Source of the DNA: Myxocyprinus asiaticus
Lineage: Eukaryota; Chordata; Actinopteri; Cypriniformes; Catostomidae
Direction: 5' to 3'
Length of the DNA stretch: 64,000 bases
NCBI RefSeq assembly: GCF_019703515.2
Contig: NC_059385.1
Location: forward strand, 27,136,001 to 27,200,000
Each line of letters begins with the position of its first letter. Within the stretch, counting starts at the first letter, position 1. Under the pieces are notes generated by a model, which did no database searches, was not told the origin of the DNA, and saw only the letters and a list, made by a program, of their open reading frames with translations. This document shows, in pieces, positions 1 to 12,735 of this stretch. The position numbers were made by a program, and so were the translations under genes.

Positions 1-273
1 TAACCTTCCTTCTTTTTATGGGGTGCCCAAACCCATTCACATTCCACGTGGAGAAAGATAATCCACTCATATTAACATTTGACATTTTCACATATTCAAA
101 AACATAGATTGTGTGTCAAAAACAAGATTATAAAGACCACATTCCCCATTAGTGTAACAATCAAACCCCAAACTTCCCCAGAACCAAACAAACAGAAAAA
201 AGAAAAATGTGCGCATTAACCCCATGCACGACATCGCCAACCAGCATCCATCCCCCTAAACTCAAACAGTCCA

Positions 274-710
274 GGGGCCTGGGTAGCTCAGCGAGTATTG
301 TCGCTGACTACCACACCTAGAGTCACGAGTTCGAATCCAGGGCGTGCTGAGTGACTCCAGCCAGGTCTCCTAAGCAACCAAATTGGCCCGGTTGCTAGGG
401 AGGGTAGAGTCACATGGGGTAACCTCCTCATGGTCGCTATAATGTGGTTCGTTCTCGGTGGGGCGCGTGGTGAGTTGTGCATGGATGCCGCGGAGAATAG
501 CGTGAAGCCTCCACACGCATGTCTCCGCGGTAATGTGCTCAACAAGTCACGTGATAAGATGACGGTTTCAGACACGGAGGCAACTGAGATTTGTCCTCCG
601 CCACCCGGATTGAGGCAAGTCACTACGCCACCACGAGGACTTGGGAATTGGGCATTCCAAACTGGGAAGAAAAGGGGAGAAAATAATAAAAAAAAAAAAA
701 ACTAAAAAAA
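274..710 (+). mobile_element. tRNA-derived SINE with 16-bp target duplication
   Basis: The 5' end ggggcctgggtagctcagcg carries a tRNA-like A box, and the sequence gagttcgaatccagg is a B box. A conserved-looking central body (cacatggggtaacctcctca, gccgcggagaatagcgtgaa) follows, then an A-rich tail. The flanks aaactcaaacagtcca at 258-273 and 711-726 are identical, marking insertion into the L1 copy. The type is widespread in cyprinid genomes as I recall it. The open frames inside it are not genes. Confidence 0.92.
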
Positions 711-1673
711 AAACTCAAACAGTCCATGCACGCCTACGAGAGCCCCCGCGACAACTTTGTCATCATATTGCTCAAGTCTGGTGTTTCTGTACAAATTTTG
801 TGAGACAAAATTACATAACAGAAAATACTCTGTAAAACAAACTCCAGTCAATATGCAGAATAAACACAAAGAATGTATAGATTAATTCACAGAACTGTCT
901 GGAAGGTGTGTTCCTCCACAAAACAAGCTCCAGCCTCTAGCGGAACCAGCACAAAAATGTTTCAGTTTCCTCGGGTAGTCAAACGAATGTTCAGTGAGCC
1001 GGCTATTCATGAGTGCAGCAGATGATGTAATCATTCCAATGTCCTGCAAAAAATACTCCACAAAACAAATTCCATCCAATAGGAGGCACAAGTACAAAGA
1101 ACAAGCAGATTCATCCACAACTGTCCCGAAGGAGTGATATTCCACAAAACAAACTGCAGCCGCTAGGTGGAACCAGCAGAAAAAGAAACAAAAAAGGTAC
1201 TCAGTTTCCTTGGACAGCTAAGTGTATGTACAGCGAGACAAGCTCACTCTGGAGCTACATGAGAAACATCAAATGGCTTACTCACCCCATTGCCTCTATG
1301 AAAGACAGTGCTAGCTGGGGACATGTTTGCAGCCATTCTTAGTATTTATTCTCAGTTTGGCCGGAAACATCAGTGCAAAAGCGATCTTCCGTTGATGTAA
1401 GATGTTTCCTGCATTCCTTGAATCGATCACATTTCTCTCGTCAAATTCGCAAAGTCCGTGAACAAGAAAATGTTGTGATTCTTTCAAGAAAGCCTTCCTT
1501 CCTTGCCTCACGTAACACGAGATCTTTATCGGATAATCTCAGAAATTTAGCCAGAATTGATCAGGGCCTGTCTCTCTCAGAGGACCTCAGAGCCGGGACA
1601 CTGTGAGCTTGCTCGATTTCCAGCCTATGGCCTGTTATGTCAAACAGACTAGGGAAGAGCTCATCTAGGAATT

Positions 1674-2012
1674 TCACCATAACTCGGCCTTCGTCATGCT
1701 CAAGAATTCCAACAATTCGGACGCTGTTTCGCCAGCTCTACGATTCTTCAAATCCTCCAGTTTTTCCAAAACGCGTTTCAAGTCTATCTTGGTCGCTAGC
1801 GGGTTAGCAGCTAATTTCCACTCCGATGACTCCAGATAATCGATCCATCTCTCGATGTCCCCGATTCTTGTAACCAACTCAGAGAATTTAGTTTCCATCG
1901 CAGTAATCGATTGATGTATTACAGCAAGATCCTCTAAGTCAGCAACAACTTTTGTCAGCATCACAGATATGTTGGACAGTTGACGTTGAATTTCTCCCAC
2001 CGCACCATCCAA
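1674..2012 (-). pseudogene. L1 ORF1 protein fragment (coiled-coil part)
   Basis: A 112-codon open stretch begins MDGAVGEIQRQLSNISVM and shows heptad-like spacing through ITAMETKFSELVTRIGDIER and LKRVLEKLEDLKNRR. It is the coiled-coil region of an L1-type ORF1 RNA chaperone, which trimerises and coats L1 RNA. The frame breaks after AELW. The RNA-binding remainder continues in other frames down to about 1300 (LRSSERDRP, then KFLRLSDKDLVLREARKEGF). Several stops and shifts make it non-functional. The coiled coil is read from the pattern; the family is assigned by order and context. Confidence 0.7.
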
Positions 2013-2290
2013 ACCAAGTCCCTGTTTTGCGGGCCTGTCAGAGGTTTCAGCTTGAGCACATAAGTGTCTTTTAATATCTCCAGAGCCAGAGGATTTTCAA
2101 TTCTTTGCCATGTTGACTTATAGTGGGGGTTAAATGTTGATTCTGTGTGTATATGTTTTGCTTTTCTTTGTTATCTGTATGAATCTATACAAAATTTTAA
2201 TCAGAAAAGATTTAGGGACATGATCCAGAAAAGACCAGCTGGTCTCTAGCAAACACATCTACCATCTTACTCAGAACGGAAGAGCTTTTT

Positions 2291-3789
2291 CAGTCTGTCT
2301 TTTTTATCTATCTATCTATCTAGTGCCTGTCTGTCTATCTGTCTATAAACATGTCTGTCTGTCTGTCTGTAAACAGTATCTGTCTGTCTGTAGTATCTAT
2401 CTATCTATCTGTCTATCTGTCATTTAGAATTATTTTAAGTCTGAACTGATTGTGCATAAGTTTAATGTGACCAAGGAATTACTTTAAATGAGAGATATGA
2501 GTGTGTCAAGGCAATGAACTGCCATCGTGAACTGCTCTTAATTCAGAAGGTTAAATTACTCTCCAGAAGGCTGGATTCGTTTTCAAAGTCTGTGACTGCC
2601 CTGGAGCCCTCATGCAGGGGCAGGTCTCTTTTCAAACCAATTTCTCCTCACCCACATCCTTAAAATACAGTGTGACTTATTAACAGCGGTGTATCAGTGG
2701 CACATTAGTGCTAAATTACCACCAGCACAAACACTCCACATTCAAGAGCTTCTTGTGATTTACGAGGATACACTTTGATCTACACCAGCCAAGACATTTG
2801 TTGAAAATTAATTCTGGTATGTTTCACTATTAATAAATAGTCAAATGGTTTAACAATTTGTAGTTAGTGGTGTTTGGTAAGGTAAAAATCACTACAATTA
2901 TATACCAAAGATTATGGGTTTGAACAGACCCCTAATTTACCTATTAAACACCTCAAAATATGTTGCTTAAGAAGATGTGTGCTAATACAGTACTTAAGTG
3001 ATCTAATTTAGGATTTTAGATTTGCAGACAATAAAATGTTTGAAAAATCCCATAAACTTACATTGAAGGAATGTCCCAAGCCATATCTAGGGACCAGAAT
3101 ATTATAGGTACTTGGGGGTGGGCACTTTTGGCAACCACCCAGAACACCCTAGCAACCGCACATGCAACATGCAAACAATCACTCAAAATATCTTAGCATC
3201 ATGACGGCGAGTTTTGCATCGGCAAGCATCAATCAAATTGTTCAAATCTAGTTTATATTATTATACATGTGCATATTAATTTACCTAAACTTGCTCCACT
3301 CAAAGCTTTCAAATATTGTAGGTCTTGACAACAGAGTGACCACAATTAAGAAGTAGAGCAGCAGGTACAGTAGAGTCATTCACTATTCGTTTGTATGGAT
3401 GTGATTATGTGTGTGATGTTCACTGATGTCAGAGTATACAAGAAAATTCTTTTGGAGTACTTGGGTAATATGAATGAAAGGTTTTTGGGCTTGGCTGTTG
3501 ATGTTAGTCCAGAGGGAATGACTTTCACATGATGTCTTAGAGCTTACAGAGGTCATGAGACATATGGCACCAGTCATTTTCCCTCTGCCTGTTACTGGAA
3601 TGAAAATGTAAGGAATCCAGGCTTACAAACAGCTCACATGTCACCTGAATATGCCGGCGTGCATGATTAACCCCGTTTTTTTTTTCAGCTTAGTTACACA
3701 ATTACACAAGGAAAAAAGATGAATCCTTCAAACAAGCACCAAATAATTTTGTGTTTATGCTTTGCTGGCTGACACTACAGTGGGCTGTT
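2291..3789. other. Gene-free stretch with GTCT/ATCT repeat
   Basis: The stretch 2300-2420 is a mixed tetranucleotide microsatellite of ctat, gtct and tctg units. The stretch 3120-3240 contains a gcaaccacccagaacaccct repeat motif that recurs near 44520-44600. No exon, RNA gene or transposon ends are recognised in the rest. Confidence 0.6.
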
Positions 3790-4822
3790 CACTGTAAAAA
3801 ATAAAGAGTAAACTTAAAAAAGGCAACCAGCTGCATAGCATTTTTGAATTTACTTTAGGCAAATTAGTTTTACCATCTTAACAATTCAAGTTGGATCATA
3901 AGTTCCATGAACTTAAAACAAGTTCAGCGAACTCAAAAGTATCAGTGATCATTAAGTTCAATAAACTTGAATTTTTATGTATAGCTGTCCATATTTTTTA
4001 TATTCTTGAAAATAATATACAATATTTTTAAACAGATCTACAGTTCGACATAAGATCATGTATCAGCCTAACCAAGAGACCAAACAGTTAGTCTAATTTA
4101 AATGGTGGTTTTGGTTACTGGTATTCAGACTTTAAGTTGAATCAATTTTATAAATAAAGAAACTTCATCAAAGCAAACACTAATCACCCTGATTGTGACT
4201 TTAAACAAAACAACTTTTTACAGCAAATCATAATTAAAAGCACATAAAGAGCAAAAACATCTATTAAATTCAAAACAGATTATTTACAAATTATTTATAT
4301 GTTCTCATAAGTAGGCACACTTTGACCAAACACACTTAAATAAATTCAAGAGTTCATAGTGCTCAGCCTTACAAGGTTCCCCCAGATTTTGACCCATGAT
4401 TTTTCAAAACATTTCCATGATTTTAACAAATGGATAATATCATTAAAGATACGAGTTGAAATCAAAGATTTAAATTCCCACATATTTCCAGATTTTCCGT
4501 GGTAGAGCCTGGCTTTATAGACTTACAACAGCAAAATGTATACTTCCATTTCACAGAGGTTTACAAAGTTTCAAATAGGGGGGTGTTGGAGGGTCAGTGA
4601 TCAAACTGAGCATGCTCAAAAGCCTGTATGTTCTACCTTCACCACAAAACTTGATATTGTATGCACTCACTGTTTAAAAATTTAAGATGCTCTGACTTAA
4701 ATGGCATAAAAGCTGACTTAACTGATCATTTTAAGTAAACTCATTTTCTTCCACATTAGATTCAATCTTCTTTTAAAATTGAGTTTATCTGACAAAATTG
4801 AAGTTGGATTTTTTTTACAGTG
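3790..4822. mobile_element. Inverted-repeat element with CACTG termini
   Basis: The left end cactgtaaaaaataaagagt and the right end attttttttacagtg form terminal inverted repeats. Subterminal taaactta/aagttca motifs are repeated several times in both orientations. CACTG ends are consistent with a non-autonomous CMC/EnSpm-type element. There is no transposase and the interior is AT-rich. Confidence 0.6.
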
Positions 4823-5547
4823 TTGCTGCGTTCACGACATGTTGAAATTACCGCAGTTATGAGTTTGGACTTGCAAAAAACATCAAATGTTGATAAAACT
4901 CAATTACAAAACTGGAAAACACTTTCTCGATATTGTAAGCACTAATCTGTTTGGCTAATTTAATGCAACTTCCATGGGTGTGCTCCATTTAGAAGTGATC
5001 ATCCCTAAGCCCTATTCCATTTGAAGATTTTACAATCCACTGCGAGAGCTTTGGAGTGCCAAAAAGAGTGGGGCTCAAAAATAAGTCATTAGGAAGTCAT
5101 GTTTATTAGAAATGGTTTAAAATTACCTTACAGCATGGCGATAATTATTGTTCTCCCTTCAAATTACCATCCGAAGGCATTATATGGGCCATTTGTAAAA
5201 GCACACAACACTTTTTTTTTTCAGTCTGGATGGAAACAATGTTCACAAGGTTCCACACTGATACAACGAATGCTTTTGAAGGTGAAATTATCACATGATT
5301 TTCCAAAGTTTGCCAGATTAGTAAAATCATTTTAAGATATTTAGAGTTTTGTTTGAGGTCCAGAGTAGCAAGTAAATTAAATATCAATAAGAACTTTATA
5401 TTCTGCCTTGCTTTTTTAGCTATGTCTATGAAGTAGTCTGTACTTATTTTCTGTACTGTATTAAGACTCTCTACACATTTTCCACCATTTTCCCATATTT
5501 GTTTCTCTGCAATATCTTGCGGAGACTGCCTTGCCATTATTAAAGAA
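4823..5547. other. Gene-free stretch, nothing recognised
   Basis: AT-rich sequence with two overlapping short open frames on opposite strands, neither with recognisable domains. It borders the tail of the truncated L1 copy. Confidence 0.5.
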
Positions 5548-6310
5548 TTTTTTTCAGATTAACCATTTTTATTGATTCTCTTAAATGAACACATAATCAA
5601 TCTTAACTCCCACTATTACCCCTCCCCAACCCCACCCTGGCCCCAACAACATCTCAGTGGTCGCACATTATGCAGACACAGACACCAAAAAAAAATAAAA
5701 AAAAATAAACAAATATAAAAATAAACAAATAAAAATAATCACCCCTCCATAAATGATATATACCCACCCCATTTCTCCACGAACCTGTTGTAATTCCCCA
5801 TTCTTCTAAACGACCCCTCCTCAAAGGCCACCACCCTTCCCATCTCCGAGCCCCACTCCTGAAATGAGGGCACTCCAGCCGACCTCCAGCCCCTTAGAAT
5901 GATCTGTCTGGCGATCATGACACTGGTTAAGACCCAACTCTTTATGTGTCTATTTTCAATGTCAATGACCGCCCCATCGCTCAAAATACAGAGTCTGGGG
6001 CAAAATGATGCCCAAGTGCCTAATATATCGCACACCAGACTCTGAACCTTCAGCCAAAACTCCTGAATCTAAACACACCCCCAAAAAACATGGGTTATGT
6101 CTCCATCCTTTTATTAGCATCGCCAGAAGGTGGGTGTGTCTTTAAGACCAAGCCTATACAATCTAGATGGGGTCCAATAGAACCGATGTAAGATCTTGAA
6201 TTGCATAAGGCGCACACTTGCGTCTCTAGATGCAGTCTTGACGTTCCTCAGAATTCCAGTCTATTCCCCCTCCACCAATTCCAAGATTAAACTTTTATTC
6301 TTTTATGGTA
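5548..6310 (-). mobile_element. Truncated L1-like LINE 3' end
   Basis: On the minus strand this reads as the last part of L1 ORF2 and its 3' tail. The peptides GTWASFCPRLCILSDGA, MIARQIILRGWRSAGVPSFQ and EKWGGYISFMEG match the plus-strand copy at 12430-12720. It ends in a short A-run at 5554-5548. The 5' truncation lies near 6300. Target duplications were not clear. It is strongly 5' truncated and non-coding. Confidence 0.8.
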
Positions 6311-6429
6311 TATCTCAAACAACCCCACCCCTAACTGGCATGAAATCACAAAACGGATTGTAATTGATTTCTTTGTTTAATTTAGGCAGCTGTTCCAATC
6401 CAAGTGGGAATAGTCAACAGGGTCCAGAA

Positions 6430-6660
6430 CTTTGAATCTTCAAAAACCACATAAAGGCAGCATAAAAGTAATCCATACGACTCCAGTGGTTTAATCCATG
6501 TCTTCAGAAGCGATATGATAGGTGTGGGGAGAAACAGATTTATATTGAAGTCCTTTTTTCCTAGAAATTATCCTGCCTGTCCAGTAGGTGGCGATTTGCA
6601 TGATGTGAATCACCAAAAACAAAAGAACTTTTAGGAAAGAAAAGCATTTAGGAGGGTTGT
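6430..6660. mobile_element. Partial MITE family 1 arm
   Basis: Motifs gcagcataaaagtaatccat, gactccagtggtttaatcca and gatatgataggtgtgggg match the arms of the full copy next to it at 6702-7411. Only one arm is present. Confidence 0.6.
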
Positions 6661-6701
6661 TTCTCACCCACACCTAACATGTCATTTCTGAATAAATGGA
6701 T

Positions 6702-7411
6702 TTAAAGGGATAGTTCACCAAAAATGAAAAGGATCTCATCATTTACTCACCCTCATGCCATTTCAAATGAGTATGACTTTCTTTCTTCTGCAAAACACAA
6801 AAGAAGATTTTTGGAAGAATATTTCAGCTCTGTAGGTCCATTCATTGCAAGTGAATGGTGACCAAAACTTTGAAGCGCCAAAAAGCACAAAAAGGCAGCA
6901 TAAAAGTAATTCAGAAGACTCCAGTGGTTAAATCCATGTCTTCTGAAGCTATATGATTGGTGTGGTTGAGAAACAGATAAATATTTATGTCCTTTTTTAC
7001 TATAAATCTCCACTTTCACTTTCACATTCTTCTTCTTTTGTTTATTGTCGACTCACATTCTTCATACATATCGCCACCTGCTGGTCAGGGCTGGCCAAAA
7101 GTGGAGATTGATAGTAAACAGGTCTTAAATATTGATCTGTTTCTCACCCACACTTATCATATTGCTTCTGAAGACATTGATTTAAGCACTGGAGTCTTAT
7201 CGATGGCTTTTATGCTGCCTTTGTGTCTTTTTTGGACCTTCAAAGTTCTGGCCACCATTCACTTGCATTATGAGGACCAACAGGGCTGAGATATTTTTCT
7301 AAAAATCTTTCTTTTGTTTAGCAGAAGAAAGAAACTCATACACATATGGGATAGCATGAGGGTGAGTTAATGATGAGATCATTAAAATTTTTGGGAAACC
7401 TATTTCTTTAA
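6702..7411. mobile_element. MITE family 1 copy, about 710 bp palindrome
   Basis: It begins ttaaagggatagttcaccaa. Its right part mirrors the left: catgccatttc/gcatgagggtg, gcaagtgaatggtgacc/ggccaccattcacttgc and ccatgtcttctgaagc/gcttctgaagacattg. The centre is a short stretch with tcgccacctgctggtcaggg. There is no transposase; the short open frames are incidental. Confidence 0.8.
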
Positions 7412-7848
7412 GCTGCATAAGAGCCCAGACCTTACATGAGACTAGGTAGAAACCTATCTATAAACATACGCAGCATTTATACTGATACCTATGGGTGTGA
7501 ACCAGTGTTTCCTGAGACCCAACTAAATATACAATGCAATGACAAAATAAATTATATTTTCCTTGAGTTTGCAGAATTCCTGTATTGAAATAGCCTACCT
7601 GCACTCTTGCTAACTGCCAGTGCCCAAGTGCCCTCTTTACATTGTTCTCAGTTCTCATTGTTCTCATTGTCATTCTTTGTCTGCACCTTGCTGTTAGAAT
7701 GCTAGGGTTTCTGAATGCATTCGGGCAGTGTGTTTGGATCTCACTCGGTGTGAATAGAGGCAGGTGAGACCGCCGACAGCCAAAAGACAGAGGTAATATT
7801 ATCTGGGCGTGGTCTGTCTCCAGTGACTTAATACATAATCTCCATTTT
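7412..7848. other. Gene-free stretch before the L1 insertion
   Basis: No recognised coding or repeat family. Its last 16 bases (acataatctccatttt, 7833-7848) are the left target duplication of the L1 copy that follows. The 133-codon minus-strand open frame here crosses this junction and is not a gene. Confidence 0.6.
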
Positions 7849-8108
7849 GAGTTCGCCAAGAGAGAAACGCGATCGGTTTAAGGAATGTATGAAACTCTTA
7901 CATCGGCGAAAGATCTCGTTTGCGCTGATGTTTCTGGCCAAACTGAGAATAGAAACGAAGGTAGGTCGCAAAGTATTTACATGTCCCAATCAGGCAATGT
8001 CTTTTATTGAATCAATGTCTGAGTAAACCGTTGGATGTTTCTCATGTGAGTGGGTCGACTCGCTGTACTTACTCTTGAGGAAGCTGGGCGACATTTTGTT
8101 TTTTTTAC

Positions 8109-8740
8109 GTTGGCTCCGCCGAGCGGCTGGAGCTTGTTTTGTGAATAACACTTTTCCTTAAAGAAACTTTTGCACTGACGGAAGATTCCTTTTGCATTGA
8201 AGTTCCTGGCCAGTTTGAGAGTGGACACTACAGATGACCGCAAAATATCTACATGCTCACACAAAGGATGTCTTTTATAAAGTTGACGGATTATGTAAGT
8301 CATTGTAAATACTTTTATGCGGCCTCCGAGTAAATTGACTCGATCATCCAGGGAACCAGGATGCTGGTTTTGTTTCTTTTTGTGTTGGCTCCGCCTAGCG
8401 GCTGGAGCTTGTTCTATTAAATAACACTCCTTTGGAACAGCTGTGGATTAATCTGTTCGTTCTTCGTGCTTATTCCTCCTGCTGGCTGTTGTTTGTTTTG
8501 TTGAGTTTTTTTAGGGGACATTGAATGATTACGTCATCCGTTGAACTCATAACAGCTGGCTCACTGAACATTCGTTTGACTGTCCGAGGAATCTGAACGG
8601 TCTTATATCAGCTGGAATTTGTTTTGTGGAGGATCTCACCTTTAAAACAGTTCTGTGAATGAATCTACACATTCTTTGTGTTCATTCTTCCTATTGGCTG
8701 GGTTTATTTTACAAAGTATTTTCTGTTATGTAATTTTGCC
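8109..8740 (+). repeat. Internal repeats in the L1 inter-ORF region
   Basis: The phrase gttggctccgcc(g/t)agcggctggagcttgtt occurs at 8109 and 8394, about 285 bp apart. Weaker relatives near 8469 and 8690 contain ctggctg and ttgttttg. The minus-strand L1 copy shows the same kind of repeat at about 931 and 1155 (reverse complement). It lies between ORF1 and ORF2 and has no long frame. Confidence 0.7.
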
Positions 8741-8997
8741 TCACAAATTTGTGAGGCAAAATTGAGCAATCCGATGGCAAAGTTGTCGCGGGGGTGCTCG
8801 TAGGCGTTCATGGACCTTTTGAGTTTAGAGGGATTGTCGCCGGTTGGCGCTGTCGTGCGCGGGGTTAATGCGCACGTGTTTCTTTTTTCTGTTTGTTTTG
8901 TTTGGGGGTAAGTTCGGGGTTTGATTGTTTCACTAATGGGGAATGTGGTCTGTATAATTTTGTTTTTGACACACAGTTTATTTTTTTATTATATCAA

Positions 8998-11900
8998 TAT
9001 GTCAATTGTTAATATGAGTGTACTATCTCTCTTCACATGGAATGTAAATGGGTTGGGGCACCCCATAAAAAGAAGGAAGGTTATTACTTTTCTTAAACGT
9101 AAGAAATATGATATAGTGTTTCTTCAAGAAACACATCTCTCCCTGCAGGAAGCTGAAAAATTTGGGAAGATATGGGGTGGACATATGGCAAGGGAGTCAT
9201 TATATTGGTAAATAAACATCTACAATTCAAATGTCTCAAACAAATTAAAAGATAAATTAGGAAGAGTCATTATTGTTTTAGCTGAAATTCAAGGGCAAAG
9301 GTCTGATTTTGGCTAATATTTACGCACCTAACGCTGATGATCAGGGCTTTTTTATAGATCTTAAAGGGATGTTGCAAACAGCTGGCACCCCTCATAATAT
9401 AATACTGGGAGGAGACTTTAATCTTTTGATGGATTCAGTCCTTGATCACAGTGAAGCAAAAGTGTGTAAACCCCCTAGAGCAACACTGACGCTTCACAGG
9501 ATATGTAAAAATCTTGGTCTTACGGATATTTGGAGACTTTTGAACCCATCTGGTAGGGACTATACATTTTTTTTCATCAGTCCATAAGATTTATTCTAGA
9601 ATAGATTTTTTTTTTTATATCCAAATCCCTCATTTCATCGTTGTTGATTGCTCAGTTGGAAATATCTTAGTCTCAGATCACGCCCTGGTGAGTTTAGAGG
9701 TGATGCCATATACAGAGAAAAAGAAATCATATAGTTGGCGCCTTAATGTGTCCCTTTTGCAAAATCCTGATTTCCAACAAATGTTAAAGACTGAAATCAG
9801 TGTTTATATGGAGACCAACTGGTCCTCGGTATCCTCTGTGGGCGTGGCTTGAGAGGCACTTAAGGTGGATCCTAGGGGTTGGATCATACAGTATGCCTCA
9901 TTCACCAAAAAATCCAAAGCACAAGAACTTGTGGAGTTGGAAGGAAATATTAAAAGTGCCGAGGCAGAGCTGAAGCACTGTATGTTATCTGATGGCCTCA
10001 GAGAATTGACCCGATTGAAATATAGATATAATACTATTTTGTCGCGGAAAGTGGAGTTTTGGTTATTCAGGGCATATTTTGAGTCGGGGGACAAAGCAGG
10101 GAAGCTTTTGGCTAGATATATAAAGCAGAGAGAGTCTCTTTCTATCATTCCCTCAGTGAAATCTGCTGGTGGTGAAATTTTTACCTCAGCCATTGATATT
10201 AATAATGCTTTTAAAGAATTCTATCTTGATCTTTATAGTTCCACGTCTTCGTCTACTTCGTCTAACTTTGTGGAACCATTAGATCTTCCTAAATTGACGA
10301 CTGAGCAAATAAACTCTTGATTCTGAGATAACCTTGGAGGAGATTGACAAGGTAATTAAGTCCTTACCTACTGGCAAGGCTCCGGGGCCAGATGGTTTTG
10401 CCGCAGAATTTTTTAGATCCTATGCTACAGAACTGGCTCCACTTTTGTTAGAAGTTCATACTGAATCATTAAAGAATAGAAATCTTCCTCCAACCATGAC
10501 ACAAGCCCGGATCAGTCTGATTCTTAAAAAGGACAAAGATCCAAGCGAATGTAAAAGTTACTGTCCAATCTCTCTGATCCAACTAGATGTAAAAATATTG
10601 TCAAAAATTTTGGCTAACCAATTAAGTAAGGTTATGACATCTCTTATACATATAGATCAGGTGGGATTTTTTCGGGTCCGTAGCTCTTCTGATAACATTA
10701 GGCATTTCATCAATATCATGTGGTCAGTAGCGAATGATCAATCTCCGGTCGCTGCCATCTCACTTGATGCCGAAAAGGCGTTTGATATGGTAGAATGGAA
10801 TTATCTTTTTAAGATTTTGGAAATGTATGGGTTCGGGAGTACATTTATTGGTTGGATTAAGTTACATTATAGACACCCTGTAGCAGCGGTACAAAGAAAT
10901 GGATTAATTTCAGATTATTTTACTCTGGATAGGGGCACTCGGCAGGGCTGCCCTCTTTCCCCTTTATTGTTCTGTCTTGCCTGGAACCATAAGCAGCTAC
11001 GATAAGAAAGGAGGATGATTTTCCAGAGGTGGTGGTGGGAGGCGTGGCGCATAAGATTTTGCTTTATGCAGATGATATTTTATTATTTGTCTCTGAACCT
11101 ACTAGATCTATGCCTTGCCTCCACAGAATTATTAATTCCTTTTCCAAGTTCTCAGGATACAAAGTCAATTGGTCTAAATCTGAAGCTTTGGCTTTGACAG
11201 CGTACTGTCCAGTAACGGCTTTTAAGCCGGGCACCTTCCAATGGCCCAAACAGGGCATTCAATATTTGGGGATTTTATTCCCAGCAAATTTGTCTAATTT
11301 AGTTAGTGTTAATTTTGACCCTTTAATAAAAAGATTTTCTAGCGATGTGGGCAGGTGGGCTTCATTACATTTATCTATGATTGGGAAGGTTAATGTTATC
11401 AAAATGAATTGTATTCCAAAATTTAACTACCAATCTCTCCCTGTAGATGTCCACCTCTCTTATTTCAAGCAATTTGAAAGCATAGCGAAGTCCTTCATTT
11501 GGAATGGTAAACGTCCCAGATTGCATTTTAATAAGTTACATAGGCCGATAGACAAAGGAGGGCTAGGCCTACCCAAGATTTTGTTTTCTTACTATGCGTT
11601 CAGTCTCAGACATTTGGCTCATTGGTCACAGAGAGCCTCTCCCTGGTTTGTTATTGAACAGGCAGTTCTTGCCCCTATTTCGCCATTACAAAGCATCTCT
11701 ATCAAATGAATCGGAAAAGTAAAGTTATACCCCGTTATTTCGCATTTACACTCGGTATGGACTAAAGTGTCCAGATTGTTTAAATTGTACACTTATTTAA
11801 ATGTTGCCTCGAGTATATGGCAGAACCCAAGATTACGTATTGGCAAGTCCCCTTTCTGCTGGCCAGAGTGGATTATGAGGGGGGTTGCTACACTCGGTGA

Positions 11901-12735
11901 CCTATATGAAAGTGGAATGTTGAGATAGTTTGAAAACTTGGTCCAACATTTTGGGATCCCCAGACCTCAGTTTTATAAATATTTACAATTGCGCCACCTG
12001 CATTGTACTATTTTTGGGAGTAGCACACACCCCCCTAAGGAGGCAGATGTTTGGGTGAGGTGATTGCGGCTTTTGGAAAAGGTCATGAGGCATCAGTGTA
12101 CTACTCCCTGTTAATTCAGAGTATGGGGGATGGAGCTTTAACTTCTATTAAGAGATTATGGGAGAAAGATTTAAATTTGGTATTGGAGGATGGAGTGTGG
12201 ACTAAGATTCTGAAAAATGTCAAATCTGTATCTAGAGATGCAAGGGTTCGCCTTATTCAGTTCAAGATTTTACATAGATTCTATTGGACCCCCTCTAGAC
12301 TGTATAGGCTTGGTCTTAAAGACACACCTACCTGCTGGCGATGCCAATCGGAGGATGGATATATAACCCATGTTTTTTGGGGGTGTGTTGAGATCCAGGG
12401 GTTTTGGTTGAGAGTTCAGAATTTTGTATGTGAGGTCTTGGGCACTCGGGTTTCATTTTGCCCCAGACTCTGTATTTTGGGAGATGGGGCAGAAATTAAT
12501 GTGGAGAATAAACATGTGGAGGATTGAGTCCTGACCTGTGTTATGGTCACCAGGCGGGTGATTTTGAGGGGTTGGAAGTCGGTTGGAGCACCCCCGTTTC
12601 AGGCGTGGTGCTCGGAGACGGGGAGAGTGGCGGCCTTAGAGGAGGGGTCTTATAGAAGACTGGGGAATCCGGATCTGTTTGTGGGAAAATGGGGTGGATA
12701 TTTAGCATTCTTGGAGGGTTCTCGGGTGGAATAGT
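8998..12735 (+). pseudogene. L1 ORF2 (endonuclease-reverse transcriptase), frameshifted
   Basis: ORF2 encodes the enzyme of target-primed reverse transcription. In order: an apurinic-type endonuclease from about 8998 (LFTWNVNGLGHPIKRRKV, FLQETHLS, IYAPNADDQGFF, GGDFNLLMD); then a reverse transcriptase at about 10340-11100 (KAPGPDGFAAEFF, SLDAEKAFDMVEW, GTRQGCPLSPLLF, LLYADDILLF with the catalytic YADD). A C-terminal cysteine motif follows near 12330 (CWRC, then THVFWGC, i.e. CX2CX8HX4C). Open segments lie at 8921-9211, 9309-9587, 9865-10320, 10334-11005, 11029-11709, 12051-12527 and 12543-12734 in different frames. At least six breaks make it a pseudogene. The C-terminal wording is of the fish L1 type. 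Confidence 0.92.

Larger units (their letters stand above)
1..2290 (-). mobile_element. L1-like LINE, 5' part, cut by the window start
   Basis: Read on the minus strand, this is a 5' leader (about 2290-2110), a broken ORF1 (about 2110-1300), an inter-ORF segment with internal repeats (about 1300-830), and the start of ORF2. ORF2 opens with ATG near position 85 and encodes the endonuclease start STWNVNGFGHPIKRRKV. The same ORF2 start occurs in the plus-strand copy (LFTWNVNGLGHPIKRRKVI), so the two copies belong to one family in opposite orientation. A SINE has inserted at 274-710. Confidence 0.85.

Noticed and set aside
278..350. Functional tRNA gene
   Set aside because: A and B boxes are present but the sequence does not close an acceptor stem and is followed by a SINE body with a target duplication.
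430..705. Open frame beginning MVAIMWFVLGGARGEL
   Set aside because: Lies wholly inside the SINE body, which is a non-coding RNA polymerase III type retroposon.
7458..7859. 133-codon minus-strand open frame
   Set aside because: Crosses the left border of the L1 insertion and has no recognisable domain.
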